DNA of 64,000 nt from Austwickia sp. (GCA_016699675.1 CP064985.1:1364001-1428000), one strand, 5' to 3'. Positions 29,306 through 38,713 are shown, counted from the first letter of the stretch. The notes: generated from the sequence alone by a model not told the origin. Translations and numbers: made by a program.

Positions 29306-30394
29306 TCACGGGCGGCGGACTCGCACCCATTCCCCCGTCGGGGACCGCTGCCAGCCACCGGAGTCGCCGGCCGCCGCAGCGCCCGCTCCCGGGGCCGGGC
29401 TTGCCGTCCCAGCACCAGCCGGCGCGGCGCCAGCGCCCGGCGTACCGCTTGCCGGCGCAGCCGGGGCACCGACACCCGACGTACCCGCGGCCGTCCCCGG
29501 TCCGGGTCCGTTCGCGGCGAGGCGGGCGGTGAAGTACTGCACCCACGCGGTGGCCGACGGCCGGGCCGCGGGGTTGCTGCCCAGCGCGGCCCGCAGCATC
29601 CCCTGCCCGTGGGCATCGAGGATGTCGTCGGCCCGGCGCGGATCGCGCGCGGTGGAGGCCTGCGAGCCGGGGCTCAGGCAACGCAGGACGAAGAGGGCGT
29701 ACTTGTACAGGTCGGTCTGCGTGGTCAGCCGGGTGCGCTCGTCGCCGGGCGGCTCCCAGTCGGGCGAGTTCAGCTGCGGTACGGCGGACATGGTGCCCGT
29801 GACCCGTACGGCGTCGCAGTCGACCAGGATCGCCGCGGCGTCGCGGCGCCCGGGACCTACGCTGTACAGGGCGTTCTTGGCGCTGAAGTCGCCATACACC
29901 ACGTTGTTCGCCCCGAGGATCTCGAAGGCCTGCGCGAGCCGCAGGCAGATCGCGAACCGCTGGTAGAGGTTCACCCGCGGGAAGCCCAGCCGCTCCAGCC
30001 GATCGGCGGCGAGGAAGAGGTACTGGATCTCGCGCTCCTTGCGCATCGGCGACCCGGTCAGCGACCGGCCGACGTGCACGAACTCGTCCTTGATGAGGGG
30101 CATCAGCAACCCCACGACGGGACCGCCGTCGCGCACCAACCGCGTGGGCCACGTCGTCAGCGCATCGAGTCGATGCCGGGTGGCCTCGTCGAGGCGGCTA
30201 CGCACCCCGATGATCGCCTCCAGCCCCGACGCGGAGAACTGCTGCGACTTGAACTCCTTGTAGGCGAGCGCGCCGTCGTAATCGGGCAACCGCAGCTGAG
30301 TGCACCGGTAGATGCGGCCCTGGCCGCCCTCGGCGATGTACTCCATCGCGCCGAGGGCGGCCTTGTCGATCAGCTCGCCGGGGGCCGCGCTCAT
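29306..30394 (-). CDS. serine/threonine kinase-like protein of a TerY-P triad
   Basis: This 362-residue protein-kinase-fold product has a Gly-rich loop EYIAEGGQGRIYRCTQ, a Lys in LAYKEFK, catalytic loop VVYGDFSAKNALY and a divergent metal motif VDCDAVRV in place of DFG. The last ~75 residues are a Gly/Ala/Pro-rich linker ending WQRSPTGEWVRVRRP. Kinases of this kind occur beside VWA and PP2C genes in stress-signalling triads, as here. The gene lies 85 bp behind the phosphatase gene on the same strand. Its substrates are unknown. Confidence 0.85.
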   Translation of the reverse strand: MSAAPGELIDKAALGAMEYIAEGGQGRIYRCTQLRLPDYDGALAYKEFKSQQFSASGLEAIIGVRSRLDEATRHRLDALTTWPTRLVRDGGPVVGLLMPLIKDEFVHVGRSLTGSPMRKEREIQYLFLAADRLERLGFPRVNLYQRFAICLRLAQAFEILGANNVVYGDFSAKNALYSVGPGRRDAAAILVDCDAVRVTGTMSAVPQLNSPDWEPPGDERTRLTTQTDLYKYALFVLRCLSPGSQASTARDPRRADDILDAHGQGMLRAALGSNPAARPSATAWVQYFTARLAANGPGPGTAAGTSGVGAPAAPASGTPGAGAAPAGAGTASPAPGAGAAAAGDSGGWQRSPTGEWVRVRRP

Positions 30395-30479
30395 GCGTTC
30401 CCTCGTCGGGGGGCGCGACGGGGGGCGCGACGAGAGGTGCCACGGGTGGCGCCCAGGGAGACGCGACGAGCCACGCCGC

Positions 30480-31910
30480 TCACGACTCCACCGGCCAGAT
30501 CCCGATGGCGCCGCGGTCGTCGTCGTACGTCTTGCGTCCGAAGCAGACCTGCGCCGCGAACTCGATCGGGTGCGGCGGCCGCGCCCACTGCTGGGCCAGC
30601 ACCGCGCCGACCTCGCCGTGGCCGGACCCCAGCGGGTCGCCCACCCCGTCGGTGAGCAGCAGCAGCGCCGATCCCGCGCCCAGCGCGGTCTCGACGACGG
30701 CCGGCGGCTCCTTGGGCACGAGCGGCAGACAGGCAGTCGCGGACTCGGCGATGACGTTGCCCTCGTTCTTCACGTCGCCGAGCGCGACCCAACCGTCCTC
30801 GTCGTCGAGCAGCCAGCCGCTGGTGTCGCCGAGGCGGACGACGGTGACGCGATGCGTCCCGTCCTCACCCGGCGCGATGGCCACGACCCCCACGATGATC
30901 GTCGTCGCCATCAGCGCGGCGACCTCCGAGGCGGGCGAGTCCACCGGCAGCGCGGCGGCGTGCGGCAGGGTGGCCGCGGCGTCGGTGATCCGCTCGGTCA
31001 GGTGCGCGAGCACCTCGTGCCAGTCGAGCTGGGCCGGGTCCGTCGTCGCGATTAGCTTGGCGACATGCGCGGAACCCTCCTCGACCGCGATGCGGGCGGC
31101 CAGGTGCGACCACGCCCCCGAGGAGACGCCGTCGGCGACGACACACACCAGGTGCGCGCCGTCCGGGCTGATCGTGTACGCGATGTCGTCCTGGCGCGGG
31201 TCGCCGTACTGCTGGTGGCTCAGCCCGCGCCCCGACGCGCCGCGCAGGATCAGCCGCTCCGTGCCGCCCGCGTCGGAAATGACCGCCGCGTCGATCACGG
31301 TGTCGTGGACGACGCCGCGATCGACGGCCGGCAGCGGGCGGGTGCGCTCGAAGGCTCGGCCGGGATCGCCGATGCGGTACGCCGTGAAGGCGCCGGCGTG
31401 ATCGGCGGGACGCGGCTCGGCAGGAGTCGCCGGGGCCGGCCCGTCGGCCTTCGTGCCCGGCTCGGTCCGCGGCGCCGCACCGCCGCCGTCACTCGGCGCG
31501 GAAGCGGACGTGGGGACCTGCGTTGGCTCGGGCTGCTCCCGGGCGCGGTCGATGTGGCCCTCCGTCGCTGCGGTACGCGGCTCGACCGTGGCGGCACCAT
31601 CGGGCCGGAGGCGGGTCACGATCTGCGCGGGCTCGGCCCCCAAGGGGTCCGCACTCCCGTCGACGGGGGCCGAATCTGTCGGATCGCTGGCATCGCGCGG
31701 ATCGCGCGGATCGCCCACGGCGCTCGTCCCGTCGCCCGCCATCTCTTCCGGCACAGGGGAGCCCGCCGCCTCGGGGGGCTGCGCCGGCCCCTGCGAACCC
31801 GGCACCGAACCGGGCACCTGCGAACCGGGCGCCGCCGCGGGGTCGGCCGGGCTCATGCCGTCGGCCGACCCCTCGACGGGTCCCTGCTCGCGATCAGAGG
31901 AAGACGTCAT
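30480..31910 (-). CDS. PP2C-type phosphatase of a TerY-P triad
   Basis: The product is 476 residues. The first ~200 residues are acidic, Pro/Ala/Asp-rich and probably disordered. The C-terminal ~270 residues form a PP2C phosphatase with metal-site motifs VCVVADGVSSGAWS, TTIIVGVVA, VVRLGDTSGWLL, LLTDGVGDPLGSG and DDDRGAIGIW. PP2C phosphatases reverse Ser/Thr phosphorylation and should oppose the adjacent kinase. The start overlaps the VWA gene stop by 17 nt, indicating coupled translation. Confidence 0.9.
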   Translation of the reverse strand: MTSSSDREQGPVEGSADGMSPADPAAAPGSQVPGSVPGSQGPAQPPEAAGSPVPEEMAGDGTSAVGDPRDPRDASDPTDSAPVDGSADPLGAEPAQIVTRLRPDGAATVEPRTAATEGHIDRAREQPEPTQVPTSASAPSDGGGAAPRTEPGTKADGPAPATPAEPRPADHAGAFTAYRIGDPGRAFERTRPLPAVDRGVVHDTVIDAAVISDAGGTERLILRGASGRGLSHQQYGDPRQDDIAYTISPDGAHLVCVVADGVSSGAWSHLAARIAVEEGSAHVAKLIATTDPAQLDWHEVLAHLTERITDAAATLPHAAALPVDSPASEVAALMATTIIVGVVAIAPGEDGTHRVTVVRLGDTSGWLLDDEDGWVALGDVKNEGNVIAESATACLPLVPKEPPAVVETALGAGSALLLLTDGVGDPLGSGHGEVGAVLAQQWARPPHPIEFAAQVCFGRKTYDDDRGAIGIWPVES

Positions 31911-32911
31911 CGTCCGCGCCGAAGGACTTCACGCCGTCCTCGGCCTTGGGAAGCACGATGCCGGTGCCACCCTGCGCCAGCCCGCTGCCGGACTGGATGA
32001 CGCTGGCGACGAGCAGCTTCGCCATCTTCGTCACCGCGGAGGCCGGGGTCTGGTCCTGCTCCGCGAGGAACAGCCGCATCGCGCGCTCCGGCGGGTTCTT
32101 CGGGTGGATCACCTGCTGGAGCACCTGCGGATCGCAGCCCTGCAGGCCGAACGGGATGATGTTCGGGTACATGCGGTTGCCCTGGCCGCTGGCCTTGTCG
32201 TACGTCGTGAGCGCCTCGAAGCTCGCCTTCCAGTCGGCCTCGGAGTCCGTCGGGGCGCCGTCGGACAGGAAGAACACGGCCGGCCGGTGGACCTGGAAAC
32301 CGTCCGCCTTCAGCTGGGTCACGTTCCGCTCGATCTCGCCCTTGAGCAGGTCGAAAGCGGCCTTGTAGCTGGTGTTCTTGCGGCCCTCCAGGTGCGGCAG
32401 GCTGGTCTGCTCGAGCAGGTCGCACAGGGGCAGCAGCACGCGGGCGTCGTCGCTGAAGTCGATGACGCCGAAGCGGACCTTGTCGCAGATGATGGGGTCC
32501 TTCTCCAGCGCCTGGACCAGCGTAGGCAGGATCCGGCTGCACTCCTCCAGCGCCGCTCTCGACCATCGAGTACGACACATCGCACACCAGGTAGAACGGC
32601 AGCAGCTTGGCCTTGTCGTCCTGCGGGGTGTCGATGCCGGCCGAGGTGGGCGCCGGGCCCCCCGCGGGGGGCGGGCTCATCGGCGGCACGGGGGAAACCG
32701 GGGTGCCGAAGGTCGCCTGGCCCGGGACCGGGCCCGTCGCGCCCGGGTCGACCGGCGCGGGGGGCTGCGGCGCCGGCGGTTCGACCGGCGCGGCGGGCGC
32801 CGCTGCGGGATCGACCAGTACGCCGGGCGCGGTCGGCTCACCAGGCACGGGCGGCGCACCCGGAACGGGCGGCTCGCCGGGCATGGGGGTGGTGGGCGGT
32901 ACCTGCGTCAT
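31894..32911 (-). pseudogene. TerY-like VWA domain protein, single-base insertion
   Basis: The N-terminal ~110 residues are Pro/Ala-rich. A von Willebrand A domain follows with MIDAS motif CDVSYSM and later FFLSDGAPTD. The frame shifts near 32553: dropping one base joins VCDVSYSMVES to ALEECSRILPTLVQALEKD, the normal next helix. The interval is 3n+1 long, fitting a one-base insertion. TerY-type VWA proteins bind Mg/Ca and act with a kinase and PP2C, which lie immediately downstream. It is probably intact in the organism if the extra base is a sequencing error. Confidence 0.75.
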
Positions 32912-33038
32912 GCGTCCTCCATCGTCAAGCCCGACTCGGGGCTGCTTACCGTTACGCGTAACTTGCCCGTCTCGGCGCGGTTCAACCGTCCTGCGGGCGG
33001 GCCCTTCGGATCGTGCTGTGGGCCAAGGGGGTTCGACC

Positions 33039-34085
33039 TCACCCCTCGAGGCGGAGCGGGCCGGTGGCCAGGTAGACCTTCGCCCCGTCGGTCGAGCTGC
33101 AGGTCACCAGGGCCTGGCCGGTGCAGTTGAGGGTGACGTTCGCGCCCTTGGCGACGCTGAACACGCTCAGGGTGATGGGCTTGCCCGCGGCGCCGGAGTT
33201 CACGTACGCCAGGCGCGTGTCGGCCGCGAACGAGCAGCTCGTGGCCGGTCCGACGGCGACCCCGGGGTACGGCGCCGCCGCGGCCGGGCAGGGGGTGGCG
33301 TCGAGGCGGACCGGCGTGGTGCCCGTGGTCGGGGCCAGCGTCACGGACGCCCGCGAGGAGGTGCCCGTCCCGGTGGTGCCGGCCCCGGGCGACGTAGATG
33401 TGCGCGACGCGCTCGACGTACTGCTGGTGGCCGGTGCCGTGGTGACCGGCGCCGACTCGGGGCTGTCGCCGCCGTTGATGGCGAACAGCAGGTACGGGAT
33501 CGCGAACAGCGCCACGGGAATCAGGAGCACGAGGAACAGGAGCCGCAGGAGCGTCGTGGCGCAGCAGCCGCCCCGACGCGCCGGGGCCGGGCCCCGCCGC
33601 TGCGGGAACGGGAAGCCGGGCGGCACGCCCTGTCCCTGTCCGCCCGGGCCGCCGGGCCAGCCCGGGAACGGGCCGGGTCCGCCCCCAGCGGGGCCGCCGC
33701 CCGCCGACGGCACGGGCCGGCGCCGGCCGGGGATCTGGATGATGACGGGTCCGCCGCCCCCGCCGGGGCTCGGGCGTTGGCCGCGCGAAGCCGGCGGTGG
33801 GGTGGGTGGCTGAGCGGGAGGCGGGCTCGGGGCCGGCCGCGGGGTGCGGGTGGGCTGGCCAGCGCTCCCGGCCGTTCCGGGGGAGCCGGCACTGGTCCCG
33901 CCCGGCCATGATGCCCGGCCGGGCGCCCGCGGCGGGGCGGGCGATGAGGCCGGTGGCTCGGCCGGCGGCGGGGCGGGCGCTGGCGGCGGTTGCGCCGAGG
34001 GTGGGGCGGGCATCATCTCGCCGCAGGAACTGCAGAAGGTGACGCCCTCGGCCACCGAGGCGCCGCACTCCGGGCACTTTCTCAC
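33039..34085 (-). CDS. zinc-ribbon, proline-rich, single-TM protein
   Basis: The 348-residue protein opens with a zinc ribbon (MRKCPECGASVAEG...FCSSCG), then a long Pro/Gly-rich cytoplasmic linker to about residue 190, and one transmembrane segment (LLRLLFLVLLIPVALFAIPYLLFAI). The extracellular C-terminal half begins with a Ser/Thr-rich stretch and ends in a compact domain with several Cys. It is the first gene of the VWA/PP2C/kinase operon and is a plausible membrane sensor or scaffold; that role is inferred from order. No enzymatic motif is visible. Confidence 0.8.
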   Translation of the reverse strand: MRKCPECGASVAEGVTFCSSCGEMMPAPPSAQPPPAPAPPPAEPPASSPAPPRAPGRASWPGGTSAGSPGTAGSAGQPTRTPRPAPSPPPAQPPTPPPASRGQRPSPGGGGGPVIIQIPGRRRPVPSAGGGPAGGGPGPFPGWPGGPGGQGQGVPPGFPFPQRRGPAPARRGGCCATTLLRLLFLVLLIPVALFAIPYLLFAINGGDSPESAPVTTAPATSSTSSASRTSTSPGAGTTGTGTSSRASVTLAPTTGTTPVRLDATPCPAAAAPYPGVAVGPATSCSFAADTRLAYVNSGAAGKPITLSVFSVAKGANVTLNCTGQALVTCSSTDGAKVYLATGPLRLEG

Positions 34086-34430
34086 CGCGGATCAGGCCCC
34101 CTTGTCGCATCCACCCTGGATTCGCCCGCTAGGAGCGCTTTGTCCGACACCCTAGGTCAGCTCTGCCGAGCCCGCTCGCCGTACCGTCCGGACCCGCCCT
34201 CGACCGGGCGCCTCAGAGGCGGGCCAAGAGGCTCGACCCGGCGCGCCGTACCGGCCGGACCCGCCCTTGACCGGACGGCGTCCGGCGCGTACCGACCTTG
34301 GTCTCGGCGGCGAGACCGCCCCCGGCATCGCCCGGTTGCTGCTGCCCGCACGACAGCAACGGCGCGATCACGGGGGCCGCCGCCCCACGTGGGGCCGCAG
34401 CGCCGTTACGCCCCGGCTGCGGACCGGTGC
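34086..34430. other. intergenic region with a 67-bp spaced duplicate
   Basis: This 345-bp gap separates the phosphosignalling operon promoter from the arsenate reductase stop. Near-identical 34-bp segments lie at 34177-34210 and 34244-34277 (core CCGGACCCGCCC), a direct repeat spaced by 67 bp. No gene is evident. The promoter for the zinc-ribbon operon should lie near 34090-34180. Confidence 0.6.
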
Positions 34431-34844
34431 TCAGCGCACCGGATCCACCCCCAGCTCCCTGATCAGCTGGGCCACTCGGGACTTGATGTCGTCGCGGATG
34501 GGCCGTACGGCGTCGACGCCCTGCCCGGCGGGGTCGGCCAGTTTCCAGTCCTCGTAGCGCTTCCCGGGGAACACCGGGCAGGTGTCGCCGCAGCCCATCG
34601 TGATGACCACGTCGGAGGCCTGCACCGCCTCGGTGGTGAGGATCTTCGGGGTCTCGGCGGAGATGTCGATGCCGTCCTCCAGAAGGGCCTCGCGGACCGC
34701 GGGGTTGATCGTCTCGGCCGGTGCGGACCCGGCGGAGCGCACCTCGACGGCGCCCCCGGACAGGTGATGGGTGTAGGCGGCGCCCATCTGGGAGCGGCCG
34801 GCGTTGTGGACGCAGACGTATAGCACACTCGGCTTCTCCGACAT
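34431..34844 (-). CDS. arsC: arsenate reductase (low-MW phosphatase-type ArsC)
   Basis: The 137-residue enzyme has the phosphatase loop CVHNAGRS (C11-x5-R17) and the redox region MGCGDTCPVFPG, typical of thiol- or mycothiol-linked arsenate reductases. It converts arsenate to arsenite for export by the nearby Acr3. ATG 34844 follows GGGAGAACACC, a good ribosome site. A longer in-frame ATG at 34862 lacks one. It is the last gene of the arsenic operon, 89 bp after the ArsC-fusion stop. Confidence 0.93.
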   Translation of the reverse strand: MSEKPSVLYVCVHNAGRSQMGAAYTHHLSGGAVEVRSAGSAPAETINPAVREALLEDGIDISAETPKILTTEAVQASDVVITMGCGDTCPVFPGKRYEDWKLADPAGQGVDAVRPIRDDIKSRVAQLIRELGVDPVR

Positions 34845-34933
34845 GGTGTTCTCCCTGGTCAACGGTGATATGGTAAACTGTTCAGTGGCTCAGCGGGCAG
34901 CGGTTCAGCACGAGCCCGGTCGGCAACCCGTGG

Positions 34934-35956
34934 TCAGTGCAGCAGCTCGGCCAGCAGGCCGGTGATCCGGACCTGGATGTCGTCGGTGATGCCTCGCACG
35001 GCGCTCAGGTCGGCGCCGTTGGGGTCGGCGACGGCCCAGTCCTCGTAGCGCTTGCCCGGCACGAACGGGCACTCGTCGCCGCAGCCCATGGTCACGATGA
35101 CGTCGGCGGCGCGGACGACCCGGTCGGTTAGCGGCTTGGGGTAGGCGTCGGGCACGGGCACACCGCGTTCGGCCAACACCTGCAGCACCACGGGGTTGAT
35201 CTCGCCGCTCGGGTCGGAGCCGGCCGAGCGCACGTTGACCCGGCCGCCGGAGAGGTGCCGCGCGAGGGCGGCTGCGATCTGGGAGCGCCCCGCGTTGTGC
35301 ACGCACACGAACAGCAGTTCCGGCAGCGGCTTGGCCGTTCGCCCGTCGGCCTGCGCCTGGGCCGTCAACAGCTCCCGCGCGAACCGCTCGACGAGCATCG
35401 GTAGGAACGACGTCACCCGGGCCCGGCACACCAGAGCCGCGTGTGCCTCCCGGACCGCCGTCCGCACCTCGTCCTGGTCGAACACCCCGCGGAACCGGTC
35501 GATCAGGTCCGCGACGACCCGACGATAGAGCAGGGCGTGCTCCGGTGGCTGCCCGGTCAGCTCCATCGCCAGGGGGATGACCCGCTCGGTGATGTCGGTG
35601 CGGATGAGGCGCATCCGTTCGGGACCCTCGATCCCCCGCGTGGACGGTTCGTCGGTGTCCCACACCTCGATCGGGGCGCGGCCGGGCGTCTCGATGATCG
35701 CCTCCCGGCCAAGCACCACCACCCGGTCGACACGCTCGAGTAGGGCCGCGTCGAGGGGCTTGGGGTGCTCCCCGGCCATCGTCGCGCCGACCTCCTCGGC
35801 GCTGGCTCGCGCCTGCTCGTTGAGGCTGCCGCCGGGCGCCGTACCGGCCGAGTGCACCTCGACCGCCGAGCCCACGATCTGGCGCATGAGCGCGGCGGCG
35901 AGCTGGGACTTGCCGCCGTTCTTGACGCAGACGAACAGGACGCTGGGCGTGCTCAC
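34934..35956 (-). CDS. fused low-MW phosphatase-like / helical / ArsC protein
   Basis: The 340-residue product has three parts. An N-terminal low-MW-phosphatase fold (about 4-130) carries CVKNGGKS, where the expected active-site Arg is Lys16. A helical segment (about 140-205, LIDRFRGVFDQDEV) comes next. The C-terminal ArsC domain (about 213-340) has an intact CVHNAGRS loop (C218, R224) and MGCGDECPFVPG. The C-terminal domain should reduce arsenate; the N-terminal one is probably inactive on phosphate or altered in specificity. GTG 35956 has GGAGG five bases upstream, better than ATG 35983. It lies between acr3 and arsC. Confidence 0.88.
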   Translation of the reverse strand: MSTPSVLFVCVKNGGKSQLAAALMRQIVGSAVEVHSAGTAPGGSLNEQARASAEEVGATMAGEHPKPLDAALLERVDRVVVLGREAIIETPGRAPIEVWDTDEPSTRGIEGPERMRLIRTDITERVIPLAMELTGQPPEHALLYRRVVADLIDRFRGVFDQDEVRTAVREAHAALVCRARVTSFLPMLVERFARELLTAQAQADGRTAKPLPELLFVCVHNAGRSQIAAALARHLSGGRVNVRSAGSDPSGEINPVVLQVLAERGVPVPDAYPKPLTDRVVRAADVIVTMGCGDECPFVPGKRYEDWAVADPNGADLSAVRGITDDIQVRITGLLAELLH

Positions 35957-36080
35957 GGGATCCTCCGAAGGGGGCGGGTTCAACGAGCAGGACAGGGAGG
36001 TTCGGCGGCGCGCGGCGACGCCGGGGAGGCCCCCGACGTGGCGACCAGGACCACGACGAGGGTGGCGGCGGGCGCCGGGG

Positions 36081-37175
36081 TCAGCGGCGCTCGCCCTCCC
36101 GCGGGGCGGCGGGGAATCGGCGGCGCAAGGCGAGGCTGACGTAGACCAGCCCGACCAGCACCGGCACCTCGATCAGCGGACCGACGACGCCGGCGAGGGC
36201 CTGCCCGGAGGTGACACCGAAGGTGGCGATGGCGACCGCGATGGCGAGCTCGAAGTTGTTGCCAGCGGCGGTGAAGGCCAGCGTGGTGGTGCGCTCGTAG
36301 CCCAGCCCGACGGCCCGCCCGAACAGGTAGCCGGCGCCCCACATGATCGCGAAGTAGACCAGCAGCGGTACGGCGATGCGGGCCACGTCGAGCGGCCGGG
36401 AGGTGATCTTCTCGCCCTGGAGCGCGAACAGCACGACGATGGTGAAGAGCAGCCCATACAGCGCCCACGGGCCGATGCGCGGCAGGAACCGGTCCTCGTA
36501 CCACGCCCGTCCCCGCGACCGTTCCCCCAGCGTCCGCGACAGGTAGCCGGCCAGCAGCGGGATGCCCAGGAAGATCAGCACCGACTTGGCGATCTGCCAA
36601 GGCGAGACGTCGAGGCTTGCCTGGCTCAACCCGAGCCAGCCCGGGAGCACGGTCAGGTAGAACCAGCCCAGCGCCGCAAACGCGATGACCTGGAAGATCG
36701 AGTTCAAGGCGACGAGCACGGCCGCGGCCTCGCGGTCGCCGCAGGCCAGGTCGTTCCAGATGATGACCATGGCGATGCACCGGGCCAGGCCGACGATGAT
36801 GAGGCCGGTGCGGTATTCGGGTAGGTCCGGCAGGAACAGCCAGGCCAGCGCGAACATCAGCGCCGGCCCGATCAGCCAGTTCAACACCAGGCTGGCCACC
36901 AGCATGGGGCGGTCGGCGGTGACGGTGTCGAGGCGGTCGTAGCGGACCTTGGCCAGCACCGGATACATCATCAGCAGCAGCCCGAGCGCGATCGGCAGCG
37001 AGACGCCGTCGATCTCGACCGCGGACAGCGCCGCCCCGAGGCCGGGGATGAGCCGGCCGAGCAGGAGCCCGGCGAGCATGGCCACGCCGATCCAGACGGG
37101 CAGGTACCGGTCGAGGGTGGACAGGCGCGCTGCGACCGAATCGTGGGCGCGCGTCGCGGCAGTGTCGGTGGGCAT
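36081..37175 (-). CDS. acr3: arsenite efflux transporter Acr3
   Basis: The 364-residue membrane protein has ten hydrophobic segments and the Acr3 signatures LLMMYPVLAKVRYD and GLARCIAMVIIWNDLACGDREAAA, whose Cys is needed for arsenite transport in characterised Acr3 proteins. It exports the arsenite produced by the two arsenate reductases downstream. ATG 37175 follows GGAAGGCACCGC. The neighbouring ArsR, thioredoxin-like and permease genes support an arsenic resistance operon. Confidence 0.95.
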   Translation of the reverse strand: MPTDTAATRAHDSVAARLSTLDRYLPVWIGVAMLAGLLLGRLIPGLGAALSAVEIDGVSLPIALGLLLMMYPVLAKVRYDRLDTVTADRPMLVASLVLNWLIGPALMFALAWLFLPDLPEYRTGLIIVGLARCIAMVIIWNDLACGDREAAAVLVALNSIFQVIAFAALGWFYLTVLPGWLGLSQASLDVSPWQIAKSVLIFLGIPLLAGYLSRTLGERSRGRAWYEDRFLPRIGPWALYGLLFTIVVLFALQGEKITSRPLDVARIAVPLLVYFAIMWGAGYLFGRAVGLGYERTTTLAFTAAGNNFELAIAVAIATFGVTSGQALAGVVGPLIEVPVLVGLVYVSLALRRRFPAAPREGERR

Positions 37176-37214
37176 GCGGTGCCTTCCGGTGGCGGGGCGT
37201 GAGGGACCGGGGAA

Positions 37215-37448
37215 TCAGCGGGTCAGCAGCTCTTCGATCTCGGCCCGCTTGGGGACCCGCCCGGATACCAGAACCTGCTCGTCGACGACCAGGCCGGGGG
37301 TCGACATGATCCCGTACGCCGCGATGTCGGGATATGCGGTGACCTTCTCGATGGTCGCGTGGAGCCCGAGGTGCTCGACGGCGGCGCGGGCCTCGGCCTC
37401 CAGGGTGGTGCAGTTCTTGCAGCCGGGGCCGAGGATCTTGATGTGCAT
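37215..37448 (-). CDS. small thioredoxin-fold redox protein
   Basis: The 77-residue protein MHIKILGPGCKNCTTLEAEARAAVEHLG carries the CKNC dithiol of the 'redox-active disulfide protein 2'/thioredoxin_3 group. Similar small proteins sit next to ArsP/DUF318 permeases in many arsenic clusters. A role as redox or metal partner for the permease or arsenate reductases is inferred. AAAGGACACCGCC precedes ATG 37448. Confidence 0.9.
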   Translation of the reverse strand: MHIKILGPGCKNCTTLEAEARAAVEHLGLHATIEKVTAYPDIAAYGIMSTPGLVVDEQVLVSGRVPKRAEIEELLTR

Positions 37449-37520
37449 GGCGGTGTCCTTTCGGGTGCTGCCGGCGCACGACGTACCGTCCGCGCTCCGA
37501 CCTCGGGGTCAGGGGTCCAA

Positions 37521-38609
37521 TCAGGCGAAGGCGTTGAAGCCGAACCCGATCGCCATGATCCCCAGGGCGATCGAGCCGAAGAACAGGGCGAGCAGGCGCG
37601 GCTTGAGGACCTGCTTGAGCAACACAAATTCGGGCAGTGACAGGGCCACGGTGGCCATCATGAAGCTGAGCACGGTGCCGGTGGCCATGCCCTTGGCGGC
37701 CAACGCTTGGGCGATGGGGACGACGCCGGCGGCGTTGGCATACAGCGGTACGCCGAGCGCGGTCACGATCGGCACGGCCAGCGGGTTGTCCGCTCCGGCG
37801 TAGTCGGCGAGGAACTCGGCCGGCACCCAGCCGTGGATGAATGCGCCGACGGCCACGCCGATGAGGACCCACTTCCAGACCCGGCCGACGATCTGGGCGG
37901 TCTCCTCGCGCGCGGCGGTGACCCGTTCGTGCAGGCTGGGCCGGTGGCCGCCCGCGTGCAGCCGCGCGGTCGGGGTGTCCCGGACGAAGTCGGCCACCTG
38001 ATCCTCCAGGTCCAGCCGGGAGAAGATCGCGCCGAGCGCGACGGCGAGGGTCAGGCCGCTCACGACGTACGCCGTCGTTAGCCCCCACCCGAAGGTCTGC
38101 CCCAGCAGAATCACGGCCACCTCGTTGACCAGCGGGGACGCGATGAGGAACGTCAGAGTCACCGACAGCGGCACGCCCGCGGCCACGAACCCGATGAACA
38201 GCGGTATCGAGCTGCACGAGCAGAACGGCGTGATCGCCCCGAACAGCGCGGCGGCCACCAGCGCCACGGGCAGCGGCTTGCCGTGCAGGTAGGTGCGGAC
38301 CGACTCCGGCCGGATCGTGGTGCGCAGCATCCCGATGAGGAAGACCATCCCGACGAGAAGGAGAAGCACCTTGGCGCTGTCATAAAGGAAGAAGTGCGCC
38401 GCGCCCGGGACTCGATCGGCGAGGTCGAGCCCGAGTAGGTCCACGAACAGGGCGGTCCAGAGTCGCTCGTTGAGGGCGTATGCGGCGGCCCACAGCACGC
38501 CCGCGCCGGCCAGCGCCGCGAGCAGTCGCCCCGGGGTCGCGCCCGCGCCCGGCCTCGGGCCACCCGCGGCGGGACCGGCCGCAGGCCGAGACCTGGTTCC
38601 GTGCGCCAC
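37521..38609 (-). CDS. ArsP/DUF318-type permease
   Basis: The 362-residue membrane protein contains ITPFCSCSSIPLFIGFVAAGVPLSVTL, the cysteine-rich signature of the DUF318 permease family, repeated in weaker form near ALGVPLYANAAGVVPIAQAL. Family members export organoarsenicals or other metals (ArsP-like). Its place in the arsenic operon, next to a CKNC thioredoxin and opposite ArsR, supports such a role. It is first in the minus-strand operon, directly under the two operator-like repeats at 38641-38697. Confidence 0.88.
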   Translation of the reverse strand: MAHGTRSRPAAGPAAGGPRPGAGATPGRLLAALAGAGVLWAAAYALNERLWTALFVDLLGLDLADRVPGAAHFFLYDSAKVLLLLVGMVFLIGMLRTTIRPESVRTYLHGKPLPVALVAAALFGAITPFCSCSSIPLFIGFVAAGVPLSVTLTFLIASPLVNEVAVILLGQTFGWGLTTAYVVSGLTLAVALGAIFSRLDLEDQVADFVRDTPTARLHAGGHRPSLHERVTAAREETAQIVGRVWKWVLIGVAVGAFIHGWVPAEFLADYAGADNPLAVPIVTALGVPLYANAAGVVPIAQALAAKGMATGTVLSFMMATVALSLPEFVLLKQVLKPRLLALFFGSIALGIMAIGFGFNAFA

Positions 38610-38640
38610 CAGCTGCCTCCTCCCGCGTCGACGGCACCCA

Positions 38641-38697
38641 CATATCGATCTCTGTCGATATGAACACTAGCCCGGCATATCGATGCGCGTCAATGTG
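38641..38697. promoter_or_regulatory. two ArsR operator-like inverted repeats
   Basis: Site 1 is a perfect repeat, CATATCGA-N6-TCGATATG (38641-38662). Site 2 is an imperfect version, CATATCGA-N6-TCAATGTG (38676-38697). They are spaced 35 bp apart and fill the gap between the divergent permease and ArsR genes, so they probably repress both directions until arsenite or antimonite binds ArsR. The AT-rich sites stand out in this GC-rich context. Confidence 0.85.
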
Positions 38698-38713
38698 ACG
38701 TACGCTGGGGTCC

